Positions 9,953 through 19,315 of a DNA stretch of 64,000 bases are shown piece after piece. Origin of the DNA: Yersinia rohdei ATCC 43380 (GTDB lineage: Bacteria > Pseudomonadota > Gammaproteobacteria > Enterobacterales > Enterobacteriaceae); NCBI RefSeq assembly GCF_000173775.1, contig NZ_ACCD01000001.1:372001-436000 (forward strand), given 5' to 3'. Each line of letters starts with the position of its first letter. Positions within the stretch are counted from its first letter, which is position 1. The notes under the pieces were generated by a model. It did no database searches, was not told where the DNA came from, and worked only from the letters and a program-made list of their open reading frames with translations. The position numbers were made by a program, and so were the translations under genes.

Positions 9953-10537
9953 TTGTCACTGATTCATCTGGTTGATGACGATATTGCCGTTACTGATGCC
10001 TGCCGTTTCTTATTGGAGAGCCTTGGCTACCCAGTGAAGGTATGGCATGACGGCGAACACTTTCTGGCGCGGGCAGATTTATATCAACCCGGCGTATTGC
10101 TGCTAGATATTCGTATGCCATTACTTGATGGCACCGAGGTTTATGCCCAAATGCGCCAGCGAAACAGCACACTAGCAGTGATATTTCTCACCGCCCACGG
10201 TGAAGTGCCACAAGCGGTGGAACAAATGAAATTGGGAGCAGTGGATTTTCTGCAAAAACCGGTCGCCACTGGCCCTCTCATTGCCGCCTTACAACAGGGT
10301 TTGCTGCACGCCGAGCACCTAAGCACTCGTCGGCGAGTGCAACTGCGCTATGATTCCCTGACACCACGGGAACAAATGATTGCGCAATGGGTGGTGCAGG
10401 GGTTACTGAATCGTGAGATTGCCGAACAGGCCTGTGTGGCGGTCAGAACCGTAGAAGTGCACCGGGCAAGAGTGATGGAAAAAATGGGCGTGAACAGTTT
10501 GGCGGAGTTAGTCAGCTTGTTAAATCCGTTGAAATAG
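9953..10537 (+). CDS. ttrR: Tetrathionate response regulator TtrR
   Basis: FixJ/NarL-type response regulator of 194 aa that activates ttrBCA. The receiver domain (about 1-120) shows the acidic pair VDDD at the N-terminus, the phospho-acceptor Asp in LLLDIRMP, Thr in FLTAHGE and Lys in FLQKPV. A LuxR-type HTH (LTPREQMIAQWVVQG...VRTVEVHRARVMEKM) fills the C-terminus. The start is TTG at 9953, fixed by an AAGGAG at 9940-9945; no in-frame ATG lies nearby. Operon with ttrS. Confidence 0.93.
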   Translation: MSLIHLVDDDIAVTDACRFLLESLGYPVKVWHDGEHFLARADLYQPGVLLLDIRMPLLDGTEVYAQMRQRNSTLAVIFLTAHGEVPQAVEQMKLGAVDFLQKPVATGPLIAALQQGLLHAEHLSTRRRVQLRYDSLTPREQMIAQWVVQGLLNREIAEQACVAVRTVEVHRARVMEKMGVNSLAELVSLLNPLK

Positions 10538-10557
10538 CCCCACTTGCTTTGATTATA

Positions 10558-10593
10558 TAATCACCAACCCTGTGATTAATTAGGCTATTTTTT
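10558..10593 (+). terminator. Probable ttrSR terminator
   Basis: TAATCAC-N7-GTGATTA stem followed after a short gap by a run of six T, starting 21 bp after the ttrR stop. The stem is AT-rich, so the call is tentative. Confidence 0.4.
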
Positions 10594-10726
10594 AACAAAA
10601 AAGCACAAAAATGGTTTTTTAGTGCGGTCTTTTTTCCGGAAAACCGCTAAAAATGCCACAATAGTCTACCTTAAAACGACAGATACACAGGTTGGTACCG
10701 GGCTGGATTTATGTCCACCATCATAA

Positions 10727-10777
10727 TATACCCAAAGAACAGGGTGCTGCCGATTGGCGGCAAGTCCCAAGGGTATA
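10727..10777. repeat. Short ERIC-like remnant with terminal inverted repeats
   Basis: A 51-bp element bounded by TATACCC and GGGTATA. It contains the GGCGGCAAG block typical of Yersinia ERIC repeats but lacks the central GTGAATCCC and TGAGTG parts, so it looks like an internally deleted copy. It lies 46 bp upstream of lpxP and will be part of its leader or promoter region. Confidence 0.55.
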
Positions 10778-10822
10778 GATAGTTAACTGTCCGAATGAAT
10801 TAACATAACTCTGAGAACAGAT

Positions 10823-11743
10823 ATGCAAGTTCCTTCTTTTGATCGCTCACTACTGCACCCTCGCTATTGGCTGACTTGGCTCGGCCTCGGTATTCTCTAC
10901 CTGCTGGTGCTACTCCCCTACCCGGTTATTTATTCCTTTGGCACCTCTTTGGGCCGTTTTTCCATGCGTTTTCTCAAAAGGCGCAAGCGCATTACGCAAC
11001 GCAATCTGGAACTGTGTTTTCCCAACATGCCCCAGGCCGAGCGCGATGAACTGCTGGTTAAAAATTTTGAATCCGTGGGGATGGGGTTATTTGAAACCGG
11101 CATGGCGTGGTTTTGGCCAAACTGGCGCATTGAGCGCTGGTGCAGTGTGAGTGGATTGGAACATATCCAGCAGGCGCGCGATGAAGGCAAAGGCGTGTTA
11201 TTGATTGGTTTGCATTTCCTGACACTGGAGCTCGGCGCACGTATTTTTGGTATCTACAATCCCGGTATCGGCGTCTATCGCCCCCATGATAATAAAGCGA
11301 TGGACTGGATGCAGACCTGGGGCCGGATGCGATCCAATAAAGCCATGCTGGATCGCCGGGACTTGAAAGGGATGATTCGTTGCCTAAAACAAGGCGAAAT
11401 TATCTGGTATGCACCGGATCATGATTATGGCCCACGCAGCAGTGTCTTTGTGCCCCTGTTTGCTGTCGAGCAGGCCGCCACCACCACCGGGACTTACCTG
11501 CTGGCGCGCATGGGTAAACCCGCAATTATTCCTTTCACCCCCCGGCGGTTACCTGACGGCAAAGGTTATCAACTGATGTTACAGCCCGCGGTGGATAATT
11601 TCCCGCTGGAGGATGAAGTGGCAGCCGCGGCCTTTATGAATAAAGTCATCGAAAAAGAGATTACGCGCGCCACAGACCAATATATGTGGCTGCACCGGCG
11701 TTTTAAAACCCGTCCCGAAGGCGCGCCTTCACTCTATGAGTAG
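10823..11743 (+). CDS. lpxP: Lipid A late acyltransferase LpxP
   Basis: Kdo2-lipid IVA acyltransferase (LpxL/LpxM/LpxP family), 306 aa, at the inner membrane. One N-terminal transmembrane segment (about 17-38) precedes the catalytic HX4E motif HFLTLE near residue 131. It resembles E. coli LpxP ([51 protein letters not shown]) more than LpxL. LpxP is the palmitoleoyl transferase, cold-induced in E. coli; LpxL cannot be ruled out from sequence alone. It occupies the position of lpxL in the E. coli block mdtG-lpxL-trhO. Confidence 0.87.
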   Translation: MQVPSFDRSLLHPRYWLTWLGLGILYLLVLLPYPVIYSFGTSLGRFSMRFLKRRKRITQRNLELCFPNMPQAERDELLVKNFESVGMGLFETGMAWFWPNWRIERWCSVSGLEHIQQARDEGKGVLLIGLHFLTLELGARIFGIYNPGIGVYRPHDNKAMDWMQTWGRMRSNKAMLDRRDLKGMIRCLKQGEIIWYAPDHDYGPRSSVFVPLFAVEQAATTTGTYLLARMGKPAIIPFTPRRLPDGKGYQLMLQPAVDNFPLEDEVAAAAFMNKVIEKEITRATDQYMWLHRRFKTRPEGAPSLYE

Positions 11744-11851
11744 CGAGCTGATTGAAAAATACCGGCAGATGATAATAAGAATTATTCTGTGTCAATTTTT
11801 TTGATGTAGTCTGTCAGATTTATCCGCTATGAATGTGGTATTTATCTAAAT

Positions 11852-11870
11852 GATAATGAAAATAATTAAG
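11852..11870. promoter_or_regulatory. Possible Fur box upstream of DoxX-family gene
   Basis: GATAATGAAAATAATTAAG matches 15 of 19 positions of the Fur consensus GATAATGATAATCATTATC. It lies 43 bp upstream of the ATG at 11914, a plausible promoter position. The AT-rich setting makes a chance match possible. Confidence 0.4.
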
Positions 11871-11913
11871 CTTATTTATTATATGGTTATTTTTCTTTAT
11901 TAAGGATAAATAC

Positions 11914-12348
11914 ATGTTGGCAAATTTAAATCTCTGGTTCACTCGGTTAACTGACCATCCGGATGGCGGCAAGTTATTACTGCGCCTCACCTTCGGTATT
12001 TTAATGTTATTTCATGGTGTTGCAAAAATTCAGCACGGCACTGACTGGATAGCGGCCTCTTTACAGGCGCAGGGGATCCCAGGTTTTGTCGCGTATGGCG
12101 TTTATATCGGCGAAATTATCACCCCTCTGCTGATGATCCTTGGCCTGTTTACCCGCCCGGCGGCATTTATTTATGCCGTTAACTTAGTGGTGGCGGTATT
12201 GATGGTCGGCACCGGTAAATTCTTTACCCTGACGAAAGTCGGCGCTTGGGGTTTGGAAAACGAAACGATGTATATCCTTGGCGCGGTGGCTATCATGCTG
12301 TTGGGTTGCGGCCGTTATTCCGTGACTAAAAATGAAGCTTATCGCTAA
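11914..12348 (+). CDS. DoxX family inner-membrane protein
   Basis: 144-aa protein with four hydrophobic helices (about 23-38, 55-75, 80-100, 115-135) and the DoxX signature near LRLTFGILMLFHGVAKI and GEIITPLLMILGLFTRPAAF. It resembles the E. coli YphA/YqjF group; the exact orthologue is uncertain. The function of these proteins is poorly defined, though links to redox and quinone processes have been suggested. Monocistronic, with GGATAAATAC before the ATG, a Fur-like box upstream and an intrinsic terminator just after. Confidence 0.85.
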   Translation: MLANLNLWFTRLTDHPDGGKLLLRLTFGILMLFHGVAKIQHGTDWIAASLQAQGIPGFVAYGVYIGEIITPLLMILGLFTRPAAFIYAVNLVVAVLMVGTGKFFTLTKVGAWGLENETMYILGAVAIMLLGCGRYSVTKNEAYR

Positions 12349-12365
12349 GGTTTAATGCCCTTCTG

Positions 12366-12393
12366 GCCACTCGATACCCTGAGTGGCTTTTTT
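12366..12393 (+). terminator. Intrinsic terminator of DoxX-family gene
   Basis: CCACTC-N8-GAGTGG stem followed by CTTTTTTATT, 18 bp after the stop codon. Confidence 0.8.
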
Positions 12394-12653
12394 ATTCTGC
12401 TATTTCCCCAGTGCCACGCCCCGCTATCTGCTATCAGTCCACATCCATTCGCTATATGGAATAAGCTTATTCCAATCTTTCAAACCACCTTTCCATTTTA
12501 ATAAAAACTAACATTCATCTCATTGATGTCACTGCACTATGGGTGCATACTTACCAGGCTAACTATTTTAGTTTTGTGCTTTCCTGCTGATTCAAATGCC
12601 ACTTTTTGACGAATATTGAGAGATATCGCCCTCACTTGCTTAATCGGTAATTT
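12394..12653. other. Intergenic region upstream of mdtG
   Basis: The gene-free interval is about 305 bp including the preceding terminator. It is AT-rich near 12480-12570 and should hold the mdtG promoter. I see no recognisable operator. The mdtG ATG lacks a strong Shine-Dalgarno sequence. Confidence 0.35.
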
Positions 12654-13898
12654 ATGACCTCGGCGCCACAACCTGTTAACTGGAAAAGAAACTTATTTGT
12701 CACCTGGTTAGGCTGTTTTCTAACCGGTGCGGCATTCAGTTTAATCATGCCTTTCCTGCCACTGTATGTGGAGGAATTAGGGGTGAGCGGCCACCAATCT
12801 TTAAATATGTGGTCAGGTTTAGTCTTCAGTATCACTTTCCTCTTCTCGGCGATTGCCGCGCCATTTTGGGGCAGCCTGGCCGACCGTAAAGGCCGTAAAA
12901 TCATGCTGTTGCGCTCTGCGCTCGGTATGGGGATGGTGATGGTGTTAATGGGGATGGCGCAAAATATCTGGCAATTTTTGGTGTTGCGCGCACTTTTGGG
13001 ATTGCTGGGTGGATTTATTCCTAATGCCAATGCGCTGATTGCTACCCAAGTTCCTCGCAACAGAAGTGGCTGGGCGCTAGGGACGCTCTCAACCGGTGGA
13101 GTCAGTGGGGCATTAATTGGGCCAATGATAGGTGGTCTGCTGGCAGATAATTATGGCTTACGGCCGGTATTCTTTATTACGGCGGCGGTTTTGTTCGTCT
13201 GTTTTGTGATGACCTGGTTGTATGTCAAAGAACAATTTGCGCCGGTGCTAAAGAAAGACATGCTCAATAACCGGCAAGTTTTTAATTCGCTTAAAAATCC
13301 TAAGTTAATCCTTAGCTTGTTTGTCACCACCATGATTATCCAGGTCGCCACTGGCTCTATCGCGCCAATTTTGACCCTGTATGTGCGCGAGTTGGCCGGT
13401 GATATCCATAATTTGGCATTTGTCAGTGGCATGATTGCTTCTGTGCCGGGCGTCGCGGCCCTGATCAGTGCGCCGCGCCTGGGTAAACTGGGCGATAAAA
13501 TCGGCCCGGAGCGTATCCTGGTCGCAATGCTGGCGTTATCTATCCTGATTCTTATCCCCATGGCCTTTGTGCAAACGCCTTTGCAACTGGGTATTTTGCG
13601 TTTTTTATTGGGTGCGACGGATGGAGCATTATTACCCGCCGTCCAGACGCTATTAATTTATAACTGTACCAATCAGGTTGCTGGCAGGATCTTTAGTTAT
13701 AACCAATCATTTCGTGATGTCGGCAATGTCAGCGGCCCGCTACTCGGTGCCGCAGTTTCTGCCAGCTACGGCTTTCGCGCGGTATTTTGTGTCACGGCAT
13801 TAGTGGTTTTATTTAACGCCATTTACTCTTATTGGTGCTTACAGCGCCACCCCCTAAAAGCACGTCAAAACAATATTGAGCAACAACAAGACCGCTGA
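12654..13898 (+). CDS. mdtG: Multidrug efflux MFS transporter MdtG
   Basis: Major facilitator (DHA1) drug:proton antiporter of 414 aa with 12 predicted membrane helices. It matches E. coli MdtG (YceE) along its length: the N-terminal [28 protein letters not shown], the MFS motif [11 protein letters not shown], and [23 protein letters not shown]. In E. coli overexpression gives fosfomycin and deoxycholate resistance. Its place between lpxP and yceK matches the E. coli order, apart from the intervening DoxX and peptide-transporter genes. Confidence 0.93.
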   Translation: MTSAPQPVNWKRNLFVTWLGCFLTGAAFSLIMPFLPLYVEELGVSGHQSLNMWSGLVFSITFLFSAIAAPFWGSLADRKGRKIMLLRSALGMGMVMVLMGMAQNIWQFLVLRALLGLLGGFIPNANALIATQVPRNRSGWALGTLSTGGVSGALIGPMIGGLLADNYGLRPVFFITAAVLFVCFVMTWLYVKEQFAPVLKKDMLNNRQVFNSLKNPKLILSLFVTTMIIQVATGSIAPILTLYVRELAGDIHNLAFVSGMIASVPGVAALISAPRLGKLGDKIGPERILVAMLALSILILIPMAFVQTPLQLGILRFLLGATDGALLPAVQTLLIYNCTNQVAGRIFSYNQSFRDVGNVSGPLLGAAVSASYGFRAVFCVTALVVLFNAIYSYWCLQRHPLKARQNNIEQQQDR

Positions 13899-14135
13899 AA
13901 ATTAATCGCCAAAAACAGAATAAAGCCAGACATATAAACCTGATAAATGTAATCAGTATCGACATTTCATCTAAAAATACGCTATAACCCCCGGTGGTAA
14001 TTTAAAAATAACGTTATTATTGCGTTAAGCTTTACTGTAACGAGTGTTAAACCTGAAACTGGCCGCAGTGCCAAAAGGGTAACAGTCGATGATGGTTTAT
14101 TCGCTCATTTTATGGCGATTCTATGGGAAGACTTT

Positions 14136-15671
14136 ATGCAAACCTCTGTTAACAACCAAGGCGGCCGTACCTTCTTTGGCCATCCTTACCCGCTCAGCGG
14201 ACTGTTTCTTTCCGAGATGTGGGAGCGTTTCTCGTTTTACGGCATTCGCCCTCTTTTAATTCTTTTTATGGCCGCCACTGTTTTTGATGGCGGCATGGGG
14301 CTGCCCCGTGAGCAAGCCTCTGCTATTGTCGGGATTTTTGCCGGGAGTATGTATCTGGCGGCTTTACCCGGTGGTTGGTTGGCTGACAACTGGCTCGGGC
14401 AGCAGCGCGCAGTGTGGTATGGCTCAATTCTGATTGCCCTTGGCCATCTGTCAATTGCCTTATCCGCCTTCTTCGGTAACGACCTGTTCTTTATCGGTTT
14501 AGTGTTTATTGTGCTGGGTACCGGTTTGTTCAAAACCTGTATCTCGGTGATGGTTGGTACTCTTTATAAGCCGGGCGATGCCCGTCGTGACGGTGGTTTC
14601 TCACTGTTTTATATGGGTATCAATATGGGGTCATTTATTGCACCGCTGCTGTCGGGCTGGTTGCTGCGCACCCACGGCTGGCATTGGGGCTTTGGTATCG
14701 GCGGGGTCGGCATGCTGGTGGCATTGCTGATTTTCCGTGGTTTTGCCATACCGTCCATGAAGCGCTATGACGCCGAAGTGGGTCTGGATTCCAGTTGGAA
14801 TAAACCCACGGTGCAACGCCAAGGTGTTGGCAAATGGGTTACTGCCATTATGCTGGTGGTAGTGGTGATAATTGCCCTGATTTCACAGGGGATTATTCCC
14901 ATTAATCCGGTACTGATTGCCAGCTTACTGGTTTATGTTATTGCCGCGTCAGTGACACTCTATTTTGTCTACCTGTTTGCTTTCGCCAACATGAGCCGTA
15001 AAGACCGCGCCCGTCTGCTGGTGTGCTTTATTTTGTTGGTGTCGGCGGCCTTCTTCTGGTCAGCCTTTGAACAGAAACCCACTTCATTCAACTTGTTTGC
15101 GAATGACTATACCAACCGCACAGTGATGGGTTTTGAAATCCCAACGGTGTGGTTCCAATCAATAAATGCGCTGTTTATCATTCTGTTAGCCCCAATATTT
15201 AGCTGGGCCTGGCCTGCTTTGGCGAAGAAAAAAATACAGCCAAGCAGCATCACCAAATTCGTCATTGGTATTTTATGTGCCGCCGCTGGTTTCGGTGTGA
15301 TGATGATTGCCGCCCAGCATGTGTTGAGCAGTGGTGGCGCGGGGGTTTCGCCTTGGTGGTTGGTGATGAGTATCTTGCTGTTGACCTTGGGTGAATTGTG
15401 CCTAAGCCCTATTGGGCTGGCGACCATGACCTTACTGGCACCGGACAGAATGCGCGGTCAGGTGATGGGGCTGTGGTTCTGCGCCAGTTCACTGGGTAAT
15501 CTGGCTGCGGGCTTGATTGGCGGGCATGTTAAAGCTGACCAGCTTGATATGCTGCCAACCCTGTTTGCCCGTTGCTCAATTGCCTTGGTTATCTGTGCCG
15601 CGGTATTGATGCTGCTTATCGTGCCGATTCGCCGCTTGATGAATAATACTCAGGGCCAGCAAACCGCCTGA
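14136..15671 (+). CDS. POT-family proton-dependent di/tripeptide transporter
   Basis: Proton-coupled oligopeptide transporter (PTR2/POT), about 511 aa, with 12-14 membrane helices. The family signature EMWERFSFYGIRP (ExxERFxYYG) near residue 26 is intact, and the second signature region FSLFYMGINMGSFIAPLLSG is present. It diverges from E. coli DtpA-D as remembered and resembles the DtpT-like group, so no symbol is given. The ATG at 14136 follows GGGAAG; an in-frame ATG eight codons earlier has no SD. An intrinsic terminator follows. This gene is absent from the corresponding E. coli block. Confidence 0.88.
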   Translation: MQTSVNNQGGRTFFGHPYPLSGLFLSEMWERFSFYGIRPLLILFMAATVFDGGMGLPREQASAIVGIFAGSMYLAALPGGWLADNWLGQQRAVWYGSILIALGHLSIALSAFFGNDLFFIGLVFIVLGTGLFKTCISVMVGTLYKPGDARRDGGFSLFYMGINMGSFIAPLLSGWLLRTHGWHWGFGIGGVGMLVALLIFRGFAIPSMKRYDAEVGLDSSWNKPTVQRQGVGKWVTAIMLVVVVIIALISQGIIPINPVLIASLLVYVIAASVTLYFVYLFAFANMSRKDRARLLVCFILLVSAAFFWSAFEQKPTSFNLFANDYTNRTVMGFEIPTVWFQSINALFIILLAPIFSWAWPALAKKKIQPSSITKFVIGILCAAAGFGVMMIAAQHVLSSGGAGVSPWWLVMSILLLTLGELCLSPIGLATMTLLAPDRMRGQVMGLWFCASSLGNLAAGLIGGHVKADQLDMLPTLFARCSIALVICAAVLMLLIVPIRRLMNNTQGQQTA

Positions 15672-15699
15672 TAATTATTGCTCACCGGATATGACTTAA

Positions 15700-15727
15700 A
15701 AATCCGCCCTAGTGGCGGTTTTTTTTT
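15700..15727 (+). terminator. Intrinsic terminator of peptide transporter gene
   Basis: CCGCC-N5-GGCGG stem followed by nine T, 30 bp after the stop codon. Confidence 0.85.
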
Positions 15728-15857
15728 GACGATGAATCACTGTGAAGCAGGGGCTGAGCGCGCCTATGGGCACTCTGGGGGTTACACCACTTACGACCCT
15801 AACAGCACCTTTCTCCTTTGATGATACTTTTTCATTATTTGAGCCGGTACTAAAGCC

Positions 15858-16298
15858 TTATAGCGGCCATTCCCGTTGCTGCAATACCACCCGATAACCA
15901 TCGGTATCTTCGAAGGTTTTACCGCTAACATCCCAATAAGGATTATAAGACACCACCGGCAAAAAACCTGCGACGGCCATTTGCTGGCATTGGCGGGCCC
16001 ATTCAGCCTCATCCGGTAGATAAAATACCAATAAGTTATCCTGCGTGGGTGCTCGCCCAACCTGAATACCACGGTGATGAGTAAATTCTAAATGATAAGC
16101 ATGATGTGGATGACCAAGGATAATGCCGTCAAATCCCTGATGATCACTAAAGCTACCGAGTTGGCTGAACCCCAAGCCACAGCAATACATCTCACTGATA
16201 ATTTTAAGATTATCCGTCGCTCTGGCAATACGCATTACTGTATTTTGCGGTAATACTGACAAATGATTAACCGAGTTTGTAACGAGTTGCGCTGGCAT
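15858..16298 (-). CDS. VOC (glyoxalase/dioxygenase) family protein
   Basis: About 146 aa. The two half-barrels of a vicinal-oxygen-chelate domain are suggested by VMRIARATDNLKIISEMYCCGLGF (first strand-helix) and the C-terminal FEDTDGYRVVLQQREWP. Probable metal ligands include His in HAYHLEFTHH and Glu/Asp in the last strand. The start at 16298 is set by AGGTGA 7 nt upstream; further in-frame ATGs extend back into yceK. It lies 17 nt downstream of yceK and is probably co-transcribed. Substrate unknown. Confidence 0.82.
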   Translation of the reverse strand: MPAQLVTNSVNHLSVLPQNTVMRIARATDNLKIISEMYCCGLGFSQLGSFSDHQGFDGIILGHPHHAYHLEFTHHRGIQVGRAPTQDNLLVFYLPDEAEWARQCQQMAVAGFLPVVSYNPYWDVSGKTFEDTDGYRVVLQQREWPL

Positions 16299-16314
16299 AT
16301 CAATATCACCTGAT

Positions 16315-16584
16315 TTATTCATATGGGCCGTGGTGGGCATCAATCGGGAGCATAAAGGTATCAACAATCATTGATAAGGGAACATCAATTACCGTGACAT
16401 ATTTCCACGGCCCTGCGCGCATATCCCATTGCACACCGGGGTAATATTGGTGGCCATGCCCCTGCCCTGGGAGGGTGCGGCTAATGATACTGCCACAGCC
16501 GGACAACAACATAACCGCCATGCCCAACAGAAAAATCTGGCGCGCTATTGGCCGGCGGTGAGTTGATTTCAATTTGAGTTCCAC
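16315..16584 (-). CDS. yceK: YceK/YidQ family lipoprotein
   Basis: 89-aa predicted lipoprotein with lipobox LLSGC near residue 29 and the family core GSIISRTLPGQGHGHQYYPGVQWD...LPIDAHHGPYE, almost that of E. coli YceK. The GTG at 16584 gives an N-terminus longer than in E. coli and carries RRPIAR ahead of the signal core. An internal ATG (MAVMLLSGC) would leave too short a signal peptide, so the GTG is kept without a strong SD. Function unknown. It lies between mdtG and opgH as in E. coli. Confidence 0.85.
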   Translation of the reverse strand: MELKLKSTHRRPIARQIFLLGMAVMLLSGCGSIISRTLPGQGHGHQYYPGVQWDMRAGPWKYVTVIDVPLSMIVDTFMLPIDAHHGPYE

Positions 16585-16732
16585 ACTATTAGCTCTAGCA
16601 ATTCAGCATGAATGGGCAGTTTAGCATAATGCCATCTGAAGATGCCGGGCAGCGCGTGTTAAGAAAACCGCAGATGCACGACAAAAAAATGGGCCGTACA
16701 TGATGTCGGCCCATTATTGATGGTAAAAGATA

Positions 16733-19315
16733 TTATTTGGCTGCTGGGAAAGCCCGCATATTATGTGCCAGTTGGCGATAATAGCCATTCCAGACACGAT
16801 ACTGTTCCGGCTGCTGCCATACTTGCTGGTGCAAACGCGAAATCAGCACCGGATCACTGAGCAGTTCCAGCCGCTGTAATTTACCCAATCTCTCCGGCCC
16901 TGCATCCAGCGCATGTGCCACCCGCTCGGCACGAACTTGCTCGATAATCGCGCGAGTGTGGTGCCGGGCTGTTGCCATCGCCGCAACCAAGGCGTTATAA
17001 GATGGATTCATCACCGCATGGAAGAAACCATTATTCAGTGAGCGCTGATGGTTAAGCTTCAGATATTCCTCTGTCGCGACCAGTTCACTTGGCGGGCTAT
17101 ATTCCTCTGGGATAAAGAACAACTTAGCGCGTTTACTGGCCAGCCCCAAGGTGCGGCGGCTAGACAGCACTGAGACTATCGGCGACAGAATCAATGAGAA
17201 GACAATCGGCGATAACCACCACAGAAAACGCAGATCCAGCCACGCCACGCCACCGGCCCAGACCAATCCCAGCAACAACTGTGGCCCATGCCGCACCATA
17301 GCTTCGCTCCACGGAGTGGCATCATCGTCACGTTGTGGTGAGTTCCATTGCACCGACCACCCGAGGAAGGCGCTGACCACAAATACCGTGTGGAATAACA
17401 TCCGCACCGGTGCCAGTAACACTGAGAACAGCATTTCAGACAACATCGACAGCAACAAACGGATGGCCCCGCCGTACTCTTTCGAACCCTTGGCCCAAAT
17501 CAAAATGATGCTGAGTAACTTAGGCAAGAACAGCAATACCAGGGTGGTGGAAAACAGGCCAATCGCCAATTCCGGCCGCCACTGCGGCCATACCGGGAAC
17601 AATTGGCGCGGTTGCAGGAAGTATTGTGGCTCCATCAGGGTGTGTACCGCTTGCAGCGCAGTACACAGCACCAAAAACATAAACCACAATGGCGCTGACA
17701 AATAAGACATGACCCCAGTAAGGAATACTGCCCGATGAACCGGATGCATGCCTTTTACCAAAAATAGCCTAAAGTTCATTAGGTTACCATGGCACCACCG
17801 ACGGTCACGTTTTAGCTCATCGAGCAAGTTAGGTGGCAATTCTTCATAGCTGCCCGGCAAGTCATAAGCAATCCACACCCCCCAACCCGCACGGCGCATC
17901 AAGGCTGCTTCGACAAAGTCGTGGGATAAAATCGCACCGGCGAACGAACCTTCACCCGGCAGCGGGGCCAAGGCGCAATGCTCAATAAAGGGTTTTACCC
18001 TAATGATGGCGTTATGGCCCCAATAGTGAGATTCACCCAACTGCCAGTAATGCAGACCGGCGGTAAATAAAGGGCCATAAACCCGGGTGGCAAATTGCTG
18101 AATTCGGGCATACAGCGTATCCATTCCAGAGGCTTTCGGCGCAGACTGAATGATACCGGCATTAGGGTTGGCTTCCATTAACCGCACTAAACCGGTCAGG
18201 CAGCCGCCGCTCATCACACTGTCGGCATCCAAAATCACCATGTAGCTGTATTGGCTACCCCAGCGGCGGCAGAAATCATCAATATTGCCACTTTTACGTT
18301 TCACCCGACGGCGACGGCGGCGATAGAAAATTCGGCCATGACCGTCAACATCACGGCATAGCTCCAGCCAGGCTTTTTGCTCTGCCACACAGATATCCGG
18401 GTCATAGCTGTCACTTAAGACATAAATATCAAAGTGTTCCAGTTGCCCCGTGGCGGCGACTGACTCATAGGTTGCCCGCAAGCCCGCAAATACCCGCGCC
18501 ACATCCTCATTACAAATGGGCATAATCAGCGCCGTCCGATGCTCTGGATTTAACGCCTCATCCCCTTTGATAGTGGAAGAAATGCTGTATTTATCCTTAC
18601 CAATCAGTAATTGCAGGAAGCCCATCAGTGCCGTCCAGAAACCGGCGGAGACCCAGCAGAACAAAATGGCGAACAAAATAAGGATGCCGGTTTGCAGTAA
18701 ATAAGGCAGCAATTGCATCACCGAAACTTGCCAGTTCTGTTGCCAGATCTCGAAAGGATCGATTAATGCCCAGCCCTGATAGGGCAGGATGGTTTTCATA
18801 TAGCTGGTGGCGATGGCGGTTTGCAGCACAATCAGAATCAGCAAGATGTAACGGCGCAATGAACCTACCCGCCGCCATTTTTTCTCGGCTGCGGCCTCGG
18901 CATGGCTCTGGGCACGAGAAGCCGGGCTGCGGCCTAACAAGGAATCCCAAAAACGCCCAACCGGATTGGTACGCCAAGCTTGTGGTGCCATACTGGTGCG
19001 TTTGATGGGTGGCACCGCATGGATAACCGTGCGCCCTTCAGAATCTTGCGCCAGTAACTTGCCATCATTCAGAGCATCCGGCCATGCGGCCTGCAACCGT
19101 GCATCAACAGAAGCCAAAGCACTGTCTTGCTCGTCAGAAACCCTATTTTCGGCGGTACTCGCCGCCAGTAATTGATGCAACCGAGGAATGCCATCAGGCG
19201 TGCTACCAAGTAGCACATCCTCAGGTAGCGCCTCACGCAATGCCCCTTGCTGCTGAGCAGTCAGGGGCAAGTCCGCAATATAATCCTGTACAGGAGATTG
19301 ATTTGACTTATTCAT
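16733..19315 (-). CDS. opgH: Glucans biosynthesis glucosyltransferase OpgH
   Basis: Inner-membrane family-2 glycosyltransferase of 860 aa (E. coli 847) that polymerises UDP-glucose into the backbone of osmoregulated periplasmic glucans. The cytoplasmic catalytic domain lies between membrane segments. Visible motifs are the DADSVMSGG metal site, EDFVEA-like [15 protein letters not shown], and the processivity motif region [10 protein letters not shown] (R/QxxRW-like). It overlaps the end of opgG by 8 bp, so the two are translationally coupled. Confidence 0.96.
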   Translation of the reverse strand: MNKSNQSPVQDYIADLPLTAQQQGALREALPEDVLLGSTPDGIPRLHQLLAASTAENRVSDEQDSALASVDARLQAAWPDALNDGKLLAQDSEGRTVIHAVPPIKRTSMAPQAWRTNPVGRFWDSLLGRSPASRAQSHAEAAAEKKWRRVGSLRRYILLILIVLQTAIATSYMKTILPYQGWALIDPFEIWQQNWQVSVMQLLPYLLQTGILILFAILFCWVSAGFWTALMGFLQLLIGKDKYSISSTIKGDEALNPEHRTALIMPICNEDVARVFAGLRATYESVAATGQLEHFDIYVLSDSYDPDICVAEQKAWLELCRDVDGHGRIFYRRRRRRVKRKSGNIDDFCRRWGSQYSYMVILDADSVMSGGCLTGLVRLMEANPNAGIIQSAPKASGMDTLYARIQQFATRVYGPLFTAGLHYWQLGESHYWGHNAIIRVKPFIEHCALAPLPGEGSFAGAILSHDFVEAALMRRAGWGVWIAYDLPGSYEELPPNLLDELKRDRRWCHGNLMNFRLFLVKGMHPVHRAVFLTGVMSYLSAPLWFMFLVLCTALQAVHTLMEPQYFLQPRQLFPVWPQWRPELAIGLFSTTLVLLFLPKLLSIILIWAKGSKEYGGAIRLLLSMLSEMLFSVLLAPVRMLFHTVFVVSAFLGWSVQWNSPQRDDDATPWSEAMVRHGPQLLLGLVWAGGVAWLDLRFLWWLSPIVFSLILSPIVSVLSSRRTLGLASKRAKLFFIPEEYSPPSELVATEEYLKLNHQRSLNNGFFHAVMNPSYNALVAAMATARHHTRAIIEQVRAERVAHALDAGPERLGKLQRLELLSDPVLISRLHQQVWQQPEQYRVWNGYYRQLAHNMRAFPAAK

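Noticed and set aside
12632-13060. 142-codon minus-strand frame inside mdtG
   Set aside because: Antisense shadow of a clear MFS transporter gene; low-complexity Asn/Pro/Lys content typical of shadows.
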